This document shows positions 51,133 through 58,888 of a stretch of DNA of 64,000 nt, piece by piece. Below the pieces are notes generated by a model. The model did not search any database, was not told the DNA's origin, and saw only the letters and a program-made list of their open reading frames with translations. Position 1 is the first letter of the stretch; every line of letters starts with the position of its first letter. The DNA comes from JABWAN01 sp041918175 (lineage in GTDB: Bacteria > Zhuqueibacterota > Zhuqueibacteria > Zhuqueibacterales > Zhuqueibacteraceae), in assembly GCA_041918175.1 (NCBI GenBank), contig JAYRWE010000073.1, positions 109,335 through 173,334 of the forward strand, written 5' to 3'. Position numbers and translations under genes: made by a program.

Positions 51133-51882
51133 TTATTCAAAATCAAGCAGGGTGTGGGAATAGGAGCGCAGCGTGGCGCCGGTTTCGGCGAGATAACGTT
51201 TCCAAAAATCTTGCACGGCGAAAAATTGCTCCGTGTCTTTGGCGTATGCGCCCGCCACCCAAACCTCGACGCCCGGCAATCTGGGAATGCGGTTCTTGAG
51301 TTTGAGCGTGGCCAGCATGTTGTCCAAATATGCCGGAGTGATGTGATCCGTATCGAAATTAAATTCGGACGAGCTTTCCTGCATATCGGAAATGATGACG
51401 ATAGATTTCTTGCCGGGCCAGTTGCGCATCACTTGGTCGCAAATGAGAAACGAGTTGACGATCTCGCTCTTCTGCACCTTGGAGCGCATGTCGAGCACGG
51501 AATCCACGGTCGCGGCAATCGCGCCGCTCATTTCGCGAATCGTCTTGTTGTAGCGCGTGCTGTTATCGCTAAACATGTTGAACGAGGGAAACTTCGCGTC
51601 GTAAATCGGCGCGAACTCGGCGATGGTGAGATCGAGAATTTTCGCCACCATCATGCGGTCGCCCGCTTGCAAGCGCGAGACGATCAACTCGATGTACTTT
51701 TTATAATTCTCCCGGTCGGGGAGTGTGCTAAGCGAGACGTCGATGAACACCATGACGAGCCGCGGCTCTTGGGGAGCGCCGGAATCGCAGCCCGAGGTGC
51801 AGAGAGCAATCAAAATGCTCGCGGCCAAAACCGCAGAAGTGAAAAGGTGCGTGCGCTGCAGTTTCATGTATCTACGTTTCAT
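51133..51882 (-). CDS. VWA-like lipoprotein
   Basis: A 249-residue protein. The N-terminus is a lipoprotein signal ending TSGC (Cys32). LVMVFIDVSLSTLPDRENYK has the DxSxS metal-ion-dependent adhesion motif, and KKSIVIISDMQESSSEFNFD holds a later Asp, so a von Willebrand factor A-type fold is likely. It is predicted to lie on the outer side of a membrane. It is encoded 26 bases after the four-helix membrane protein at 51909-52967, in the same operon. The function is unknown. Confidence 0.75.
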   Translation of the reverse strand: MKRRYMKLQRTHLFTSAVLAASILIALCTSGCDSGAPQEPRLVMVFIDVSLSTLPDRENYKKYIELIVSRLQAGDRMMVAKILDLTIAEFAPIYDAKFPSFNMFSDNSTRYNKTIREMSGAIAATVDSVLDMRSKVQKSEIVNSFLICDQVMRNWPGKKSIVIISDMQESSSEFNFDTDHITPAYLDNMLATLKLKNRIPRLPGVEVWVAGAYAKDTEQFFAVQDFWKRYLAETGATLRSYSHTLLDFE

Positions 51883-51908
51883 TCCATGAATACGGTTGAA
51901 GTGAAATT

Positions 51909-52967
51909 TTAGTCAAATGAAAAGCGGGTGCTGACCAATGCGGTGGAAGGCTTGCTCTGCCCGTTGTTGTTGGCAAAAGTTTCTTCCTGGAAATCCGGAA
52001 TCAAAATATCCGGCAACATATCAAAGGCCTTGGGCCGGCGATCATCTTTGCGATGGAGCAAGTTGTGTTGGCGATAAAGACTGATCATTTGATGCGCACG
52101 GTCGCGAATTTCATAGATCTGGTTGTGGCAGGTCGATTTCAACGCGTTGCGCAAACCTTCGAGCTGATGAATCCGCCCTAGGCTTTTGATGTAATCTTGT
52201 TTGAATTTGAACAGTTTGAAATCCCGCTCATGCGCATACCACGAAGCATACACCGATATCACGAAAATCAAAAAGTTCAGCGACAGAAAAAAGAGCCAGG
52301 CATTAAACACTGTTTCTTCGGTGCTCTGCACTGAAGTTTTGAAATAGCTATTGCGCACCGCGGCCAACGCATAGAGTGAAAAAATAATCACACCCAAGCA
52401 GCCGACGGAGAGCAGCACCAGCGTGCGGTCCTTCTCGTCTTCGCGCAGAAAGCGGCCCCAAAAGTGCCCCGCCACCGGAATGGCGAACGACAGAATCAAA
52501 GCCATGATGATGGTTTCAAACCGCGGCGAGCCGAAGATGTCGAACACTTGCGCGTTCATCGCCAGCTCCGCCACGCCGAACACGAAGATCATGGGAAAAT
52601 ACCACCACGGCGTGTTGTCGAACATGGTGTCGCGATCCAACTCTTGCTTGCGCGTGAGATAATTCTCTTCCGATTGCCGCAGCTTGTGTTCCCACGTTTT
52701 ATGCTGGCCGATGAGTTTGGCGTCGCGCGATTGCCAGTGCTGATACACACGCCGAATCGCGCGATCCGCTTTCTTGCAGATCGTTTGCTCGTAATCTGTT
52801 GCGCTTCGTACTTCGTGCCAATTGCCATTGTCGATATGGCCGGCGCGCTGGTTTTTGTTTAAATAGTATGAAATACTCTCGTCGTTCAACGGGGGCAGAT
52901 CTTTTCTCCCGTCGGACCGGCCATTGACGCGTGCCTGCCAACCGGTCCCTACAATCCATGGGCGCAT
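51909..52967 (-). CDS. Four-helix membrane protein, operon with VWA lipoprotein
   Basis: A 352-residue protein with soluble charged N-terminus (about 130 residues, helix and coiled-coil-like HWQSRDAKLIGQHKTWEHKL). Four membrane segments follow near 135-155 (WWYFPMIFVFGVAELAMNAQ), 165-185 (IIMALILSFAIPVAGHF), 197-220 (LVLLSVGCLGVIIFSLYALA) and 240-262 (FNAWLFFLSLNFLIFVISVY). The helical C-terminal tail ends KPSTALVSTRFSFD. AAGGAGAG precedes the ATG. No family is recognised; the pairing with a VWA lipoprotein suggests a membrane complex. Confidence 0.75.
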   Translation of the reverse strand: MRPWIVGTGWQARVNGRSDGRKDLPPLNDESISYYLNKNQRAGHIDNGNWHEVRSATDYEQTICKKADRAIRRVYQHWQSRDAKLIGQHKTWEHKLRQSEENYLTRKQELDRDTMFDNTPWWYFPMIFVFGVAELAMNAQVFDIFGSPRFETIIMALILSFAIPVAGHFWGRFLREDEKDRTLVLLSVGCLGVIIFSLYALAAVRNSYFKTSVQSTEETVFNAWLFFLSLNFLIFVISVYASWYAHERDFKLFKFKQDYIKSLGRIHQLEGLRNALKSTCHNQIYEIRDRAHQMISLYRQHNLLHRKDDRRPKAFDMLPDILIPDFQEETFANNNGQSKPSTALVSTRFSFD

Positions 52968-53193
52968 AGTCTCTCCTTGAAAGTCTAACAGCGGGGAATA
53001 CCTCCTCTCACCATTCGATGCGGAAGGATGAAAAGGTCATGTTCTTTTATACCGACAACTGTCGCCATGTGGGAAAAGTTTTCGCGCAGAAAATGCAAGT
53101 TTTTGCTTCCCTTTTCAGAGACGAATAGTTATCTTTTTTCAATATTCATAAATAACCTGTCACGATTATAAACCCAGCCTAACGGGAGCCCAG

Positions 53194-54207
53194 ATGAAAA
53201 TCGGAATTCTACGCGGCGAAGAAAATTCCTTCCCCGAAGCCCTCATTGAGCGCATCAATCAAAAAAGCGCGGCACGCAAGCTTGATATTACCGCGGAGTT
53301 CATCAAAATCGAAGCCGTGCAAATGGCCGAGCCGTGCGAATACAATCTAATCCTTGACCGTATTTCGCATGACGTGCCGTTCTATCGCGCCTTTTTAAAG
53401 AACGCCGCGCTCGCCGGCACGCAGATTATCAACAATCCGTTTTGGTGGAGTGCGGACGACAAGTTTTTCAACTATTCCATTGCGCACAAAATCGGCGTGC
53501 CCATTCCCAAAACCGTGATGCTGCCGCACAATTCCCATCCGCCCTCCACTTCCTCGCAAAGCATGCGTAACCTGGTCTATCCCATTAACTGGTACAACGT
53601 CTTCAACTATGTCGGCTTTCCTTCTTTCTTGAAACCGCACGCGGGCGGCGGCTGGAAACACGTTTACAAAATTCATAACGAAGAGGAATTCTTTCATTGC
53701 TACAATCAAACCGGCACGCTTTGCATGGTGCTGCAAGAGGGCATCGAGTTCACGGAATATTATCGTTGCTACACCGTGGGCCGCAAACACGTTCACATCA
53801 TGCGTTATGATCCCAAGCAAGCATTCTATTCGCAATATGTGCCGGGCAATCCGCCGCCGGAACCGGAGATGGGCGAGAAGATCAAAGAATATTGTTTGTT
53901 GATCAACAATGCGCTCGGCTATGACTTGAACACGTGTGAATTCGCCGTGCGCGATGGCATTCCGTACGCTATCGACTTCGGCAATCCCGCGCCGGACTGC
54001 GACCTCAAATCCGTCACGCCCGAAAATTTCGAATGGGTCGTGGAGCACATGTCCGAGCTTGCGATTGAGCGCACGCTCTTGCCCAAGCAGCCGCCCAGCG
54101 AATACACATGGTCGCAATTTCTCGGCAGCACTGCCGGCTCTGCTTCCAGTGAAAAAAAAAGTCCACGTAAAACCGCAACGCGACGCTCTTCTAAAAAGAG
54201 CGAGTGA
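53194..54207 (+). CDS. RimK-like ATP-grasp ligase with basic tail
   Basis: A 337-residue ATP-grasp protein. DKFFNYSIAHKIGVPIPKTV, FPSFLKPHAGGGWKHVYKI and the C-terminal metal site CEFAVRDGIPYAIDFGNPAP (Glu and Asn ligands) fit the family of carboxylate-amine or peptide ligases. The final 30 residues are Ser/Lys/Arg-rich (SSEKKSPRKTATRRSSKKSE) and may bind nucleic acid or a polyanion. It precedes a glutamate-cysteine ligase-like enzyme and an M29 peptidase in the same direction. ATP-dependent formation of a peptide or amide bond is expected; the substrate is unknown. Confidence 0.85.
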   Translation: MKIGILRGEENSFPEALIERINQKSAARKLDITAEFIKIEAVQMAEPCEYNLILDRISHDVPFYRAFLKNAALAGTQIINNPFWWSADDKFFNYSIAHKIGVPIPKTVMLPHNSHPPSTSSQSMRNLVYPINWYNVFNYVGFPSFLKPHAGGGWKHVYKIHNEEEFFHCYNQTGTLCMVLQEGIEFTEYYRCYTVGRKHVHIMRYDPKQAFYSQYVPGNPPPEPEMGEKIKEYCLLINNALGYDLNTCEFAVRDGIPYAIDFGNPAPDCDLKSVTPENFEWVVEHMSELAIERTLLPKQPPSEYTWSQFLGSTAGSASSEKKSPRKTATRRSSKKSE

Positions 54208-54222
54208 GTTTTGATTCTATTC

Positions 54223-54248
54223 AGCCACGGCTTGCCGTGGCTTTTTTG
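54223..54248 (+). terminator. Terminator after the ATP-grasp gene
   Basis: AGCCACGG-CTTG-CCGTGGCT is a perfect 8-bp stem followed by TTTTTTGTT. Similar GCCACGGCTTG hairpins without T-run occur at 62664-62730. Confidence 0.8.
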
Positions 54249-54303
54249 TTCATTTGCAAAAAAGAACAAGCCACGGGCAAAACGTGGCGGAACAAAACAT
54301 CAA

Positions 54304-54308
54304 GGAGG
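54304..54308 (+). promoter_or_regulatory. Ribosome-binding site for the GTG start of the carboxylate-amine ligase
   Basis: AAGGAGGAT occurs at 54302-54310, six to seven bases before the GTG at 54315. It is a near-perfect Shine-Dalgarno sequence and sets this start over any upstream ATG in the frame (54204). Confidence 0.7.
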
Positions 54309-54314
54309 ATCAGC

Positions 54315-55442
54315 GTGAATCCCCAATTCACCATTGGCATCGAGGAAGAATTTCAAGTCGTCGATCCGAAGACGCGCGAACTCAAGTCGCATGTTTCGGA
54401 GATGCTCGCCGAAGGGCAAATGCTGCTGCAAGAACATCTCAAGCCGGAGATGCACAAAGCCGTGGTTGAGATCGGCACCGGCATTTGCAAAAACGTGGAC
54501 GAAGCGCGCACGAGCGTGATCGGCCTACGCCGCGCGATTATCGAACTCGCGCACAAGAACGGTTTGCGCCTCGTGGCCGCGGGCACGCATCCGTTTTCCG
54601 ATTGGCGCACGCAAGAAATCACCGAGAACGAGCGCTACAAAAACATCATCGACGAAATGGGCGACGTCGCGCGCGGCAATCTCATCTTCGGCTTGCACGT
54701 GCATATCGGCATCGAAGACCGTGAAATCGCCATCGCGCTCTGCAATCAAATGCGCTACTTCCTGCCGCACATTCTCGCGCTCTCGACGAGTTCGCCGTTT
54801 TGGCTCGGCCGCAAAACCGGCTTGAAATCCACTCGCGCCGAGATCTTCAAAAAATTTCCGCGCACCGGCATTCCCGACGTGTTCTCTTCCTGGGCCGAGT
54901 TCGAGTTGTTCATGCAAACGCTCATCAAAACGAACTGCATCGACAACGGCAAAAAAATTTGGTGGGATATTCGGCCGCACGCGTTTTTCAACACGCTCGA
55001 AATACGCATTTGCGACATTCCCAGCAGCGTTGAAACCACGATTGCGCTCGCTGGGTTGATTCAAGCCACAATTGCGAAGCTCTGGCTCTTGCACAAAAAC
55101 AACATGAGCTTCCGCATCTATCGCTCTTCGTTGATAGAAGAAAACAAATGGCGCGCAGCGCGCTACGGCATCGAAGGCAAACTCATCGACTTCGGCAAAC
55201 AGCGCGAAGTCCCGTTTCGCGATTTGCTCTATGAATACATTCGCTTCGTCGACGATGTCGTCGATGATCTCGAATGCCGCTCTGCGATCAATCATCTCTA
55301 TCGCATTTTGGAACTCGGCACGAGCGCCGATCGCCAACTGCGCGTTTACGAAGAAACCAACGGCGACCTCACTGCCGTAGTCGATCATTTGATTCACGAA
55401 ACGATGGAAGGCTGTCATGTTGCGAACCCTCCGGCTCCGTGA
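54315..55442 (+). CDS. Carboxylate-amine ligase, glutamate-cysteine ligase GCS2 family (YbdK-like)
   Basis: A 375-residue enzyme starting with GTG. The motif FTIGIEEEFQVVDP (Glu10-Glu12) is the GCS2 signature. NLIFGLHVHIGIEDREIAIA and RPHAFFNTLEIRICDIPSSV hold the metal and substrate residues. The family forms amide bonds between a gamma-carboxylate (usually glutamate) and an amine, using ATP. The stop overlaps the next gene by 26 bases. It sits between an ATP-grasp ligase and an M29 aminopeptidase, suggesting a small-peptide pathway. The actual product is unknown; glutathione synthesis is possible but no GshB is recognised. Confidence 0.92.
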   Translation: MNPQFTIGIEEEFQVVDPKTRELKSHVSEMLAEGQMLLQEHLKPEMHKAVVEIGTGICKNVDEARTSVIGLRRAIIELAHKNGLRLVAAGTHPFSDWRTQEITENERYKNIIDEMGDVARGNLIFGLHVHIGIEDREIAIALCNQMRYFLPHILALSTSSPFWLGRKTGLKSTRAEIFKKFPRTGIPDVFSSWAEFELFMQTLIKTNCIDNGKKIWWDIRPHAFFNTLEIRICDIPSSVETTIALAGLIQATIAKLWLLHKNNMSFRIYRSSLIEENKWRAARYGIEGKLIDFGKQREVPFRDLLYEYIRFVDDVVDDLECRSAINHLYRILELGTSADRQLRVYEETNGDLTAVVDHLIHETMEGCHVANPPAP

Positions 55443-56436
55443 GATAAACCCCGGCTATTTGCACGGCGCATATAACGCCGTGCGCAATTGCCTGCGCATT
55501 CAGCCGCACGAGCAGGTGACGTTGATCACCGATTATGACACGCTCGACATTGCCAAATGTTTGTATGATGAAGTGCAACAAGTCGGCAGTCGCGTCACTT
55601 CATTTGTGCTCGAAAATCTCACTGCGCGTCCGATGCGCAAAATGCCGAACGAAGTGCTCGAAGCCATGTCGCGCTCGCATGTCGGCATCATGTGCGTGAA
55701 GTCGCAAGTGGGCGAATCCAAAGTGCGCGGTGATCTCATTAAAGTGGTGGAGCAAGCGGGCGTGCGTTACGCGCATATGATCGGCATCACGGAAGAAATC
55801 ATGCTGCAAAGCATGCGCGCGGATTTTGAAAAAGTCTATGCGCTCGGCGACCGTTTGCTTGCAGTCGCGCGTTCGGCGCGCAAGGCATATGTGAAGAGTG
55901 CGTTGGGCACGGACTTGGTCGTGACGTTAAGCCCGAAGTTGCGCTGGCAAAATACCGGCGGAAAGATTACGCCGGAGGTTTGGTCCAACTTACCCGCGGG
56001 AGAAATTTTCACCTGCCCGGAAAGTGTGGACGGCGTAATGATCGTGGACGGCACGGTGGGCGATTATCTCTGTTGGAAATACGGCTGCGTGGAAAACACG
56101 CCACTGCGTTTGGAACTTGCGCAGGGTTATTTGCAATCCGCCACGTGTGCACATGAGGAATTGGAGCGCGAGTTTTTGGAGTATTGCAGTAGCGCGCCGA
56201 ACAGCAATCGCGTGGGCGAGTTTGCGCTCGGCACCAATTTATGGGTGGAAGGCATCATCGGCAATTTGCTGCAAGATGAAAAGATGCCCGGCGTGCATAT
56301 CGCCTTCGGAAATCCCGCGCCCGGCCAAACCGGCGCAGATTGGACCTGCCCCACGCATATCGACCTCATCACCATGAAGCCCGACATCTGGTTCGACGAC
56401 GTGCAAGTGATGAAAAGCGGGGAGTATTTGGTTTGA
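55417..56436 (+). CDS. M29-like aminopeptidase
   Basis: A 339-residue protein related to M29 (AmpS/AmpT) metallo-aminopeptidases: WSNLPAGEIFTCPESVDGVM holds the first Glu, SNRVGEFALGTNLWVEG the second, GVHIAFGNPAPGQTGADW and CPTHIDLITM the His and Asp metal ligands. The N-terminal domain is shorter than the usual 400-residue family average. The ATG at 55417 overlaps the preceding gene, so the genes are coupled. It may trim or recycle the peptide made by the two ligases; this is inference. Confidence 0.85.
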   Translation: MLRTLRLREINPGYLHGAYNAVRNCLRIQPHEQVTLITDYDTLDIAKCLYDEVQQVGSRVTSFVLENLTARPMRKMPNEVLEAMSRSHVGIMCVKSQVGESKVRGDLIKVVEQAGVRYAHMIGITEEIMLQSMRADFEKVYALGDRLLAVARSARKAYVKSALGTDLVVTLSPKLRWQNTGGKITPEVWSNLPAGEIFTCPESVDGVMIVDGTVGDYLCWKYGCVENTPLRLELAQGYLQSATCAHEELEREFLEYCSSAPNSNRVGEFALGTNLWVEGIIGNLLQDEKMPGVHIAFGNPAPGQTGADWTCPTHIDLITMKPDIWFDDVQVMKSGEYLV

Positions 56437-56460
56437 GGTTGAGGTTTGATTTGAAATGAA

Positions 56461-56488
56461 AAAGGACAGGCAGGGCTTGTCCTTTTTT
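56461..56488 (+). terminator. Terminator after the peptidase gene
   Basis: AAAGGACA/TGTCCTTTTTTT stem with GGCAGGGCT in the loop, 25 bases after the stop. It ends the ATP-grasp/GCS2/M29 operon. Confidence 0.8.
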
Positions 56489-56681
56489 TGTTTTGGGGGA
56501 ACATGAGAACGAGTATTTGGCTAACGGTTTGCGTTACCTGCGCTGGGGCGGGGACGGCGAAGCCGTCCAGCCAGAAAAAAGCTAAGGCGTAGGAAACTGC
56601 CTGAAGTGTGCACAGAATCCGCAGCGTCAGATGCACGCTTTTTTAGCTACCTGTTCTTGTTCAAATAAAATAAAAACTAAA

Positions 56682-57593
56682 TTACTTAAGAGGAGCCGCA
56701 ACTTCCATTGGATTTAAACCATTTGCTGCCCAGGCTATAGCTTGGTTTTGATTGAGCCGATCTAAGCGCTCTACGTCACTCTTAGAGATTTCAAAGCCGA
56801 ATATATCCAGATTTTCCCGAATACGCTCCGGTTTACTGCTTTTTGTTAGTACACAATATCCGTGCTGTATGCCCCACCTTAAAAGCAATTGGGCTTCTGA
56901 TACACCAATCTTAGTGGCAATATCATTGATAACGGTTTGACCTTCTTGCTTTATCTCAGCAAGCACTTCGCCTCCTTGCCCTTCTTCAACACGCCAAGTC
57001 GACAAGGGTGCAAGAGAGCTATAAGCAATGGGAGCGATAGAGTGTTTTTTCATAAATTCGGTCAGTTCAACTTGGGCGCACAGCGGATGAAATTCAATTT
57101 GGTTTGCTTCTGGGATATCTAAGCCTGCATCCAGAATTTCCTGAATTCTCATGGCATTATAGTTGGCAACACCGATATGCTTTGTTAGACCTGATTTTTT
57201 GAGGTCTATGCAAGCTCTCCATTGTTCCAGTCTCAGTTCAGAGAAAGGCGCATGAATCAAATACAGGTCAATATAATCAAGCTGGAGTTGCTTGAGCTGC
57301 CTTTTCAATGTTTCAATAGTATCTTCATAACTTTTTTCGCCTAATCCCCATGGCTTATATCCAGGGAACATTTTTGTGGTGACGAACAATTCATCTCTTG
57401 AAATACCAGCGGATTGTATGCCTCTACCTGTACCTTCTTCATTGTTATAGCCCTCAGCAGAATCTATATGCCGAAAGCCAGCACTCAGGGCATCACGCAC
57501 ACATGCCTCAGATTGATCATTCGAGAGCTGATAGGTGCCGAATCCTACCAGAGGCATTCCTAATTCATTACGGGATAATTGTGATATTCTCAT
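56682..57593 (-). CDS. Aldo/keto reductase
   Basis: A 303-residue NADP-dependent oxidoreductase with the complete catalytic tetrad: Asp44 and Tyr49 in HIDSAEGYNNEEGTG, Lys74 in VTTKMFPGYK, and His114 in YLIHAPFSELR. NADP-binding QIEFHPLCAQVELTEF and TKSSKPERIRENLDIFGFEI match the AKR5-like (DkgA) group. It reduces aldehydes or ketones. The base composition is clearly more AT-rich than neighbours, so recent transfer is likely. Upstream at 57673-57706 is an inverted repeat that may be an operator. Confidence 0.93.
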   Translation of the reverse strand: MRISQLSRNELGMPLVGFGTYQLSNDQSEACVRDALSAGFRHIDSAEGYNNEEGTGRGIQSAGISRDELFVTTKMFPGYKPWGLGEKSYEDTIETLKRQLKQLQLDYIDLYLIHAPFSELRLEQWRACIDLKKSGLTKHIGVANYNAMRIQEILDAGLDIPEANQIEFHPLCAQVELTEFMKKHSIAPIAYSSLAPLSTWRVEEGQGGEVLAEIKQEGQTVINDIATKIGVSEAQLLLRWGIQHGYCVLTKSSKPERIRENLDIFGFEISKSDVERLDRLNQNQAIAWAANGLNPMEVAAPLK

Positions 57594-57672
57594 GTTGTCC
57601 TCAATTCGTTAAACTGTGTGGCTAACTAGGATTATGCGACACGGCCATAGCGGAGCGGTGATTTCAGAAAAT

Positions 57673-57706
57673 TTCTACATGTAGCCATTTGTGTCTATAT
57701 GTAGAA
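57673..57706. promoter_or_regulatory. Inverted repeat upstream of the aldo/keto reductase (possible operator)
   Basis: TTCTACATGTAG and CTATATGTAGAA form a 12-bp inverted repeat (one mismatch) with a 10-base spacer, about 80 bases before the reductase start on the minus strand. The spacing and symmetry suit a dimeric regulator. No regulator gene is adjacent. Confidence 0.4.
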
Positions 57707-57787
57707 CCTGGATTTTGCACACAAAAATCAGTGTTTCGCATTTGACCTGCGAATTTATTGGGCGAGATCGAAGTGCAAGATTTTTTT

Positions 57788-57808
57788 GACCCACCCATTG
57801 GGTGGGTC
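57788..57808. repeat. GACCCACCCA palindrome
   Basis: GACCCACCCATTGGGTGGGTC is palindromic apart from the centre. It lies in the AT-rich gap (57594-58075) between the reductase and the second MNT module; the remainder of the gap holds no supported gene. Confidence 0.45.
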
Positions 57809-58079
57809 GCCATTATGATGAAACCCGCATCAAATAAGGGTTCTAATCAATGATGTGCAAAATTCAGGTAGAAACATTCTGCAAGACATGTCCAATATTA
57901 GACATTTTTCAATGGCCCATTTCAAGCAACGAGTTGGAATCACCTTCAAGATCAGCAAGCCGGTATCGGCGCATTGAGAGCAAGGTGCAGATCGGAGCAG
58001 GAAGCTGATCTCGCGGCGGCTATTTGCAAAAAAAAGTTTTCAGTGTCAAGAACGAAATTCTAAGCCAACGAAACACAAG

Positions 58080-58240
58080 CGACTCAAACGAAAAACGCGC
58101 GACCTCATCAGCCGCGCGCTTTCTATTTTCACCACAAAAGAAATCAGCCAGCCTCAATTCACGGGATTGCGGTCTTTATCCAACACAATCGCCTCGCCGA
58201 GGGCGAACTGCTTCAAACCCGTAAGCTGCGTGGCCGCGTC
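58080..58240. repeat. Long target duplication, left copy (3' end of the M16 protease gene plus terminator)
   Basis: These about 160 bases match 58815-58978 in the same orientation, including the CGCGCGACCTCA...CAGCCGCGCGCTT hairpin, the stop codon at 58154 and the last 28 codons (offset of 735 bases, with small indels), at roughly 80 percent by eye. The MNT module lies exactly between the two copies. Confidence 0.75.
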
Positions 58241-58546
58241 GTCAACTCTCTCATAAAACACCACGCCCACACGCGCAATATGCGCAAGCAACTCCACATT
58301 GGCGATGCGCGAAAAGATGGCGAGGTCAATGTGATACGGCAGCAGCAAATCATCAAGCGCGTCTTCGATGCGATGCAGCGTCGCCAAGTTCAAGCCGCTG
58401 CCATAGAGCGCCAAATCAATATCGGAGCCGGCCTTGAAATTTCCTTTCGCGCGCGAGCCGTAGAGCACAGCCTTTTCCACCTCGGGGAAGGCGCGCAGGG
58501 CTTCGCATATTTGCGCTCGCGTGTTTTCTTGCAGCCCAAACTTCAT
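58154..58546 (-). CDS. MNT-type nucleotidyltransferase with a tail derived from the M16 protease
   Basis: A 130-residue protein. Residues 1-100 are an HI0073-like minimal nucleotidyltransferase: VLYGSRAKGNFKAGSDIDLA with GS at residues 30-31 and Asp42/Asp44. VELLAHIARVGVVFYERV is where the family normally ends. The last 28 residues, DAATQLTGLKQFALG plus EAIVLDKDRNPVN, are the C-terminus of the adjacent M16 protease (DAATQLAGLKQLGLG plus DPIVLDKDGNPVN) read in the same frame. The gene therefore uses the stop codon and terminator of a duplicated protease end. Its toxin partner appears broken (58595-58723). Confidence 0.85.
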   Translation of the reverse strand: MKFGLQENTRAQICEALRAFPEVEKAVLYGSRAKGNFKAGSDIDLALYGSGLNLATLHRIEDALDDLLLPYHIDLAIFSRIANVELLAHIARVGVVFYERVDDAATQLTGLKQFALGEAIVLDKDRNPVN

Positions 58547-58594
58547 GTAGCGTCATCTTCTTTCTGCAAGCGCTCAAACGTTGTCACGAGTGTT

Positions 58595-58723
58595 TCAAAT
58601 TCCACGTTCTTCCAGCTTGGAAAGCTCGCGCTGCGCAGCTAACCGGATGGCGTCGCGCAATTGACCGAAAGCCTTCTTCAAATTGTCGAAACGTTGTCGC
58701 CAACGAATGTCTATCGCACTCAT
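58595..58723 (-). pseudogene. Remnant of HI0074-like HEPN partner
   Basis: A minus-strand frame starting ATG at 58723, MSAIDIRWRQRFDNLKKAFG plus QLRDAIRLAAQRELSKLEER and GI, resembles the N-terminus of HI0074-type (nucleotidyltransferase substrate-binding/HEPN) proteins but stops after 42 codons. It lies directly upstream of the MNT gene, where the partner normally stands. The helical remainder of such proteins is absent, so it is most likely a decayed toxin gene. Confidence 0.7.
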
Positions 58724-58824
58724 GGGGATTGCCCTTGCTTGTCGGTTTGCATTTCTACTCAAGCAAAGTTGCAAAGAACATTTAAATAGTCAAGCGCGAG
58801 TTTGTGGCGCATTTGCTCCCAAAC

Positions 58825-58860
58825 AAAAAAGCGCGCGACCTCAGCAGCCGCGCGCTTTTT
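58825..58860 (-). terminator. Terminator of the M16 protease gene (right copy of the duplication)
   Basis: Read on the minus strand GCGCGCG/CGCGCGC with GCTGCTGAGGT in the loop is followed by a T-run. The corresponding left copy near 58096-58120 serves the MNT gene. Confidence 0.7.
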
Positions 58861-58888
58861 ATTTTTACGAGAGAAGAAAACAACAACC

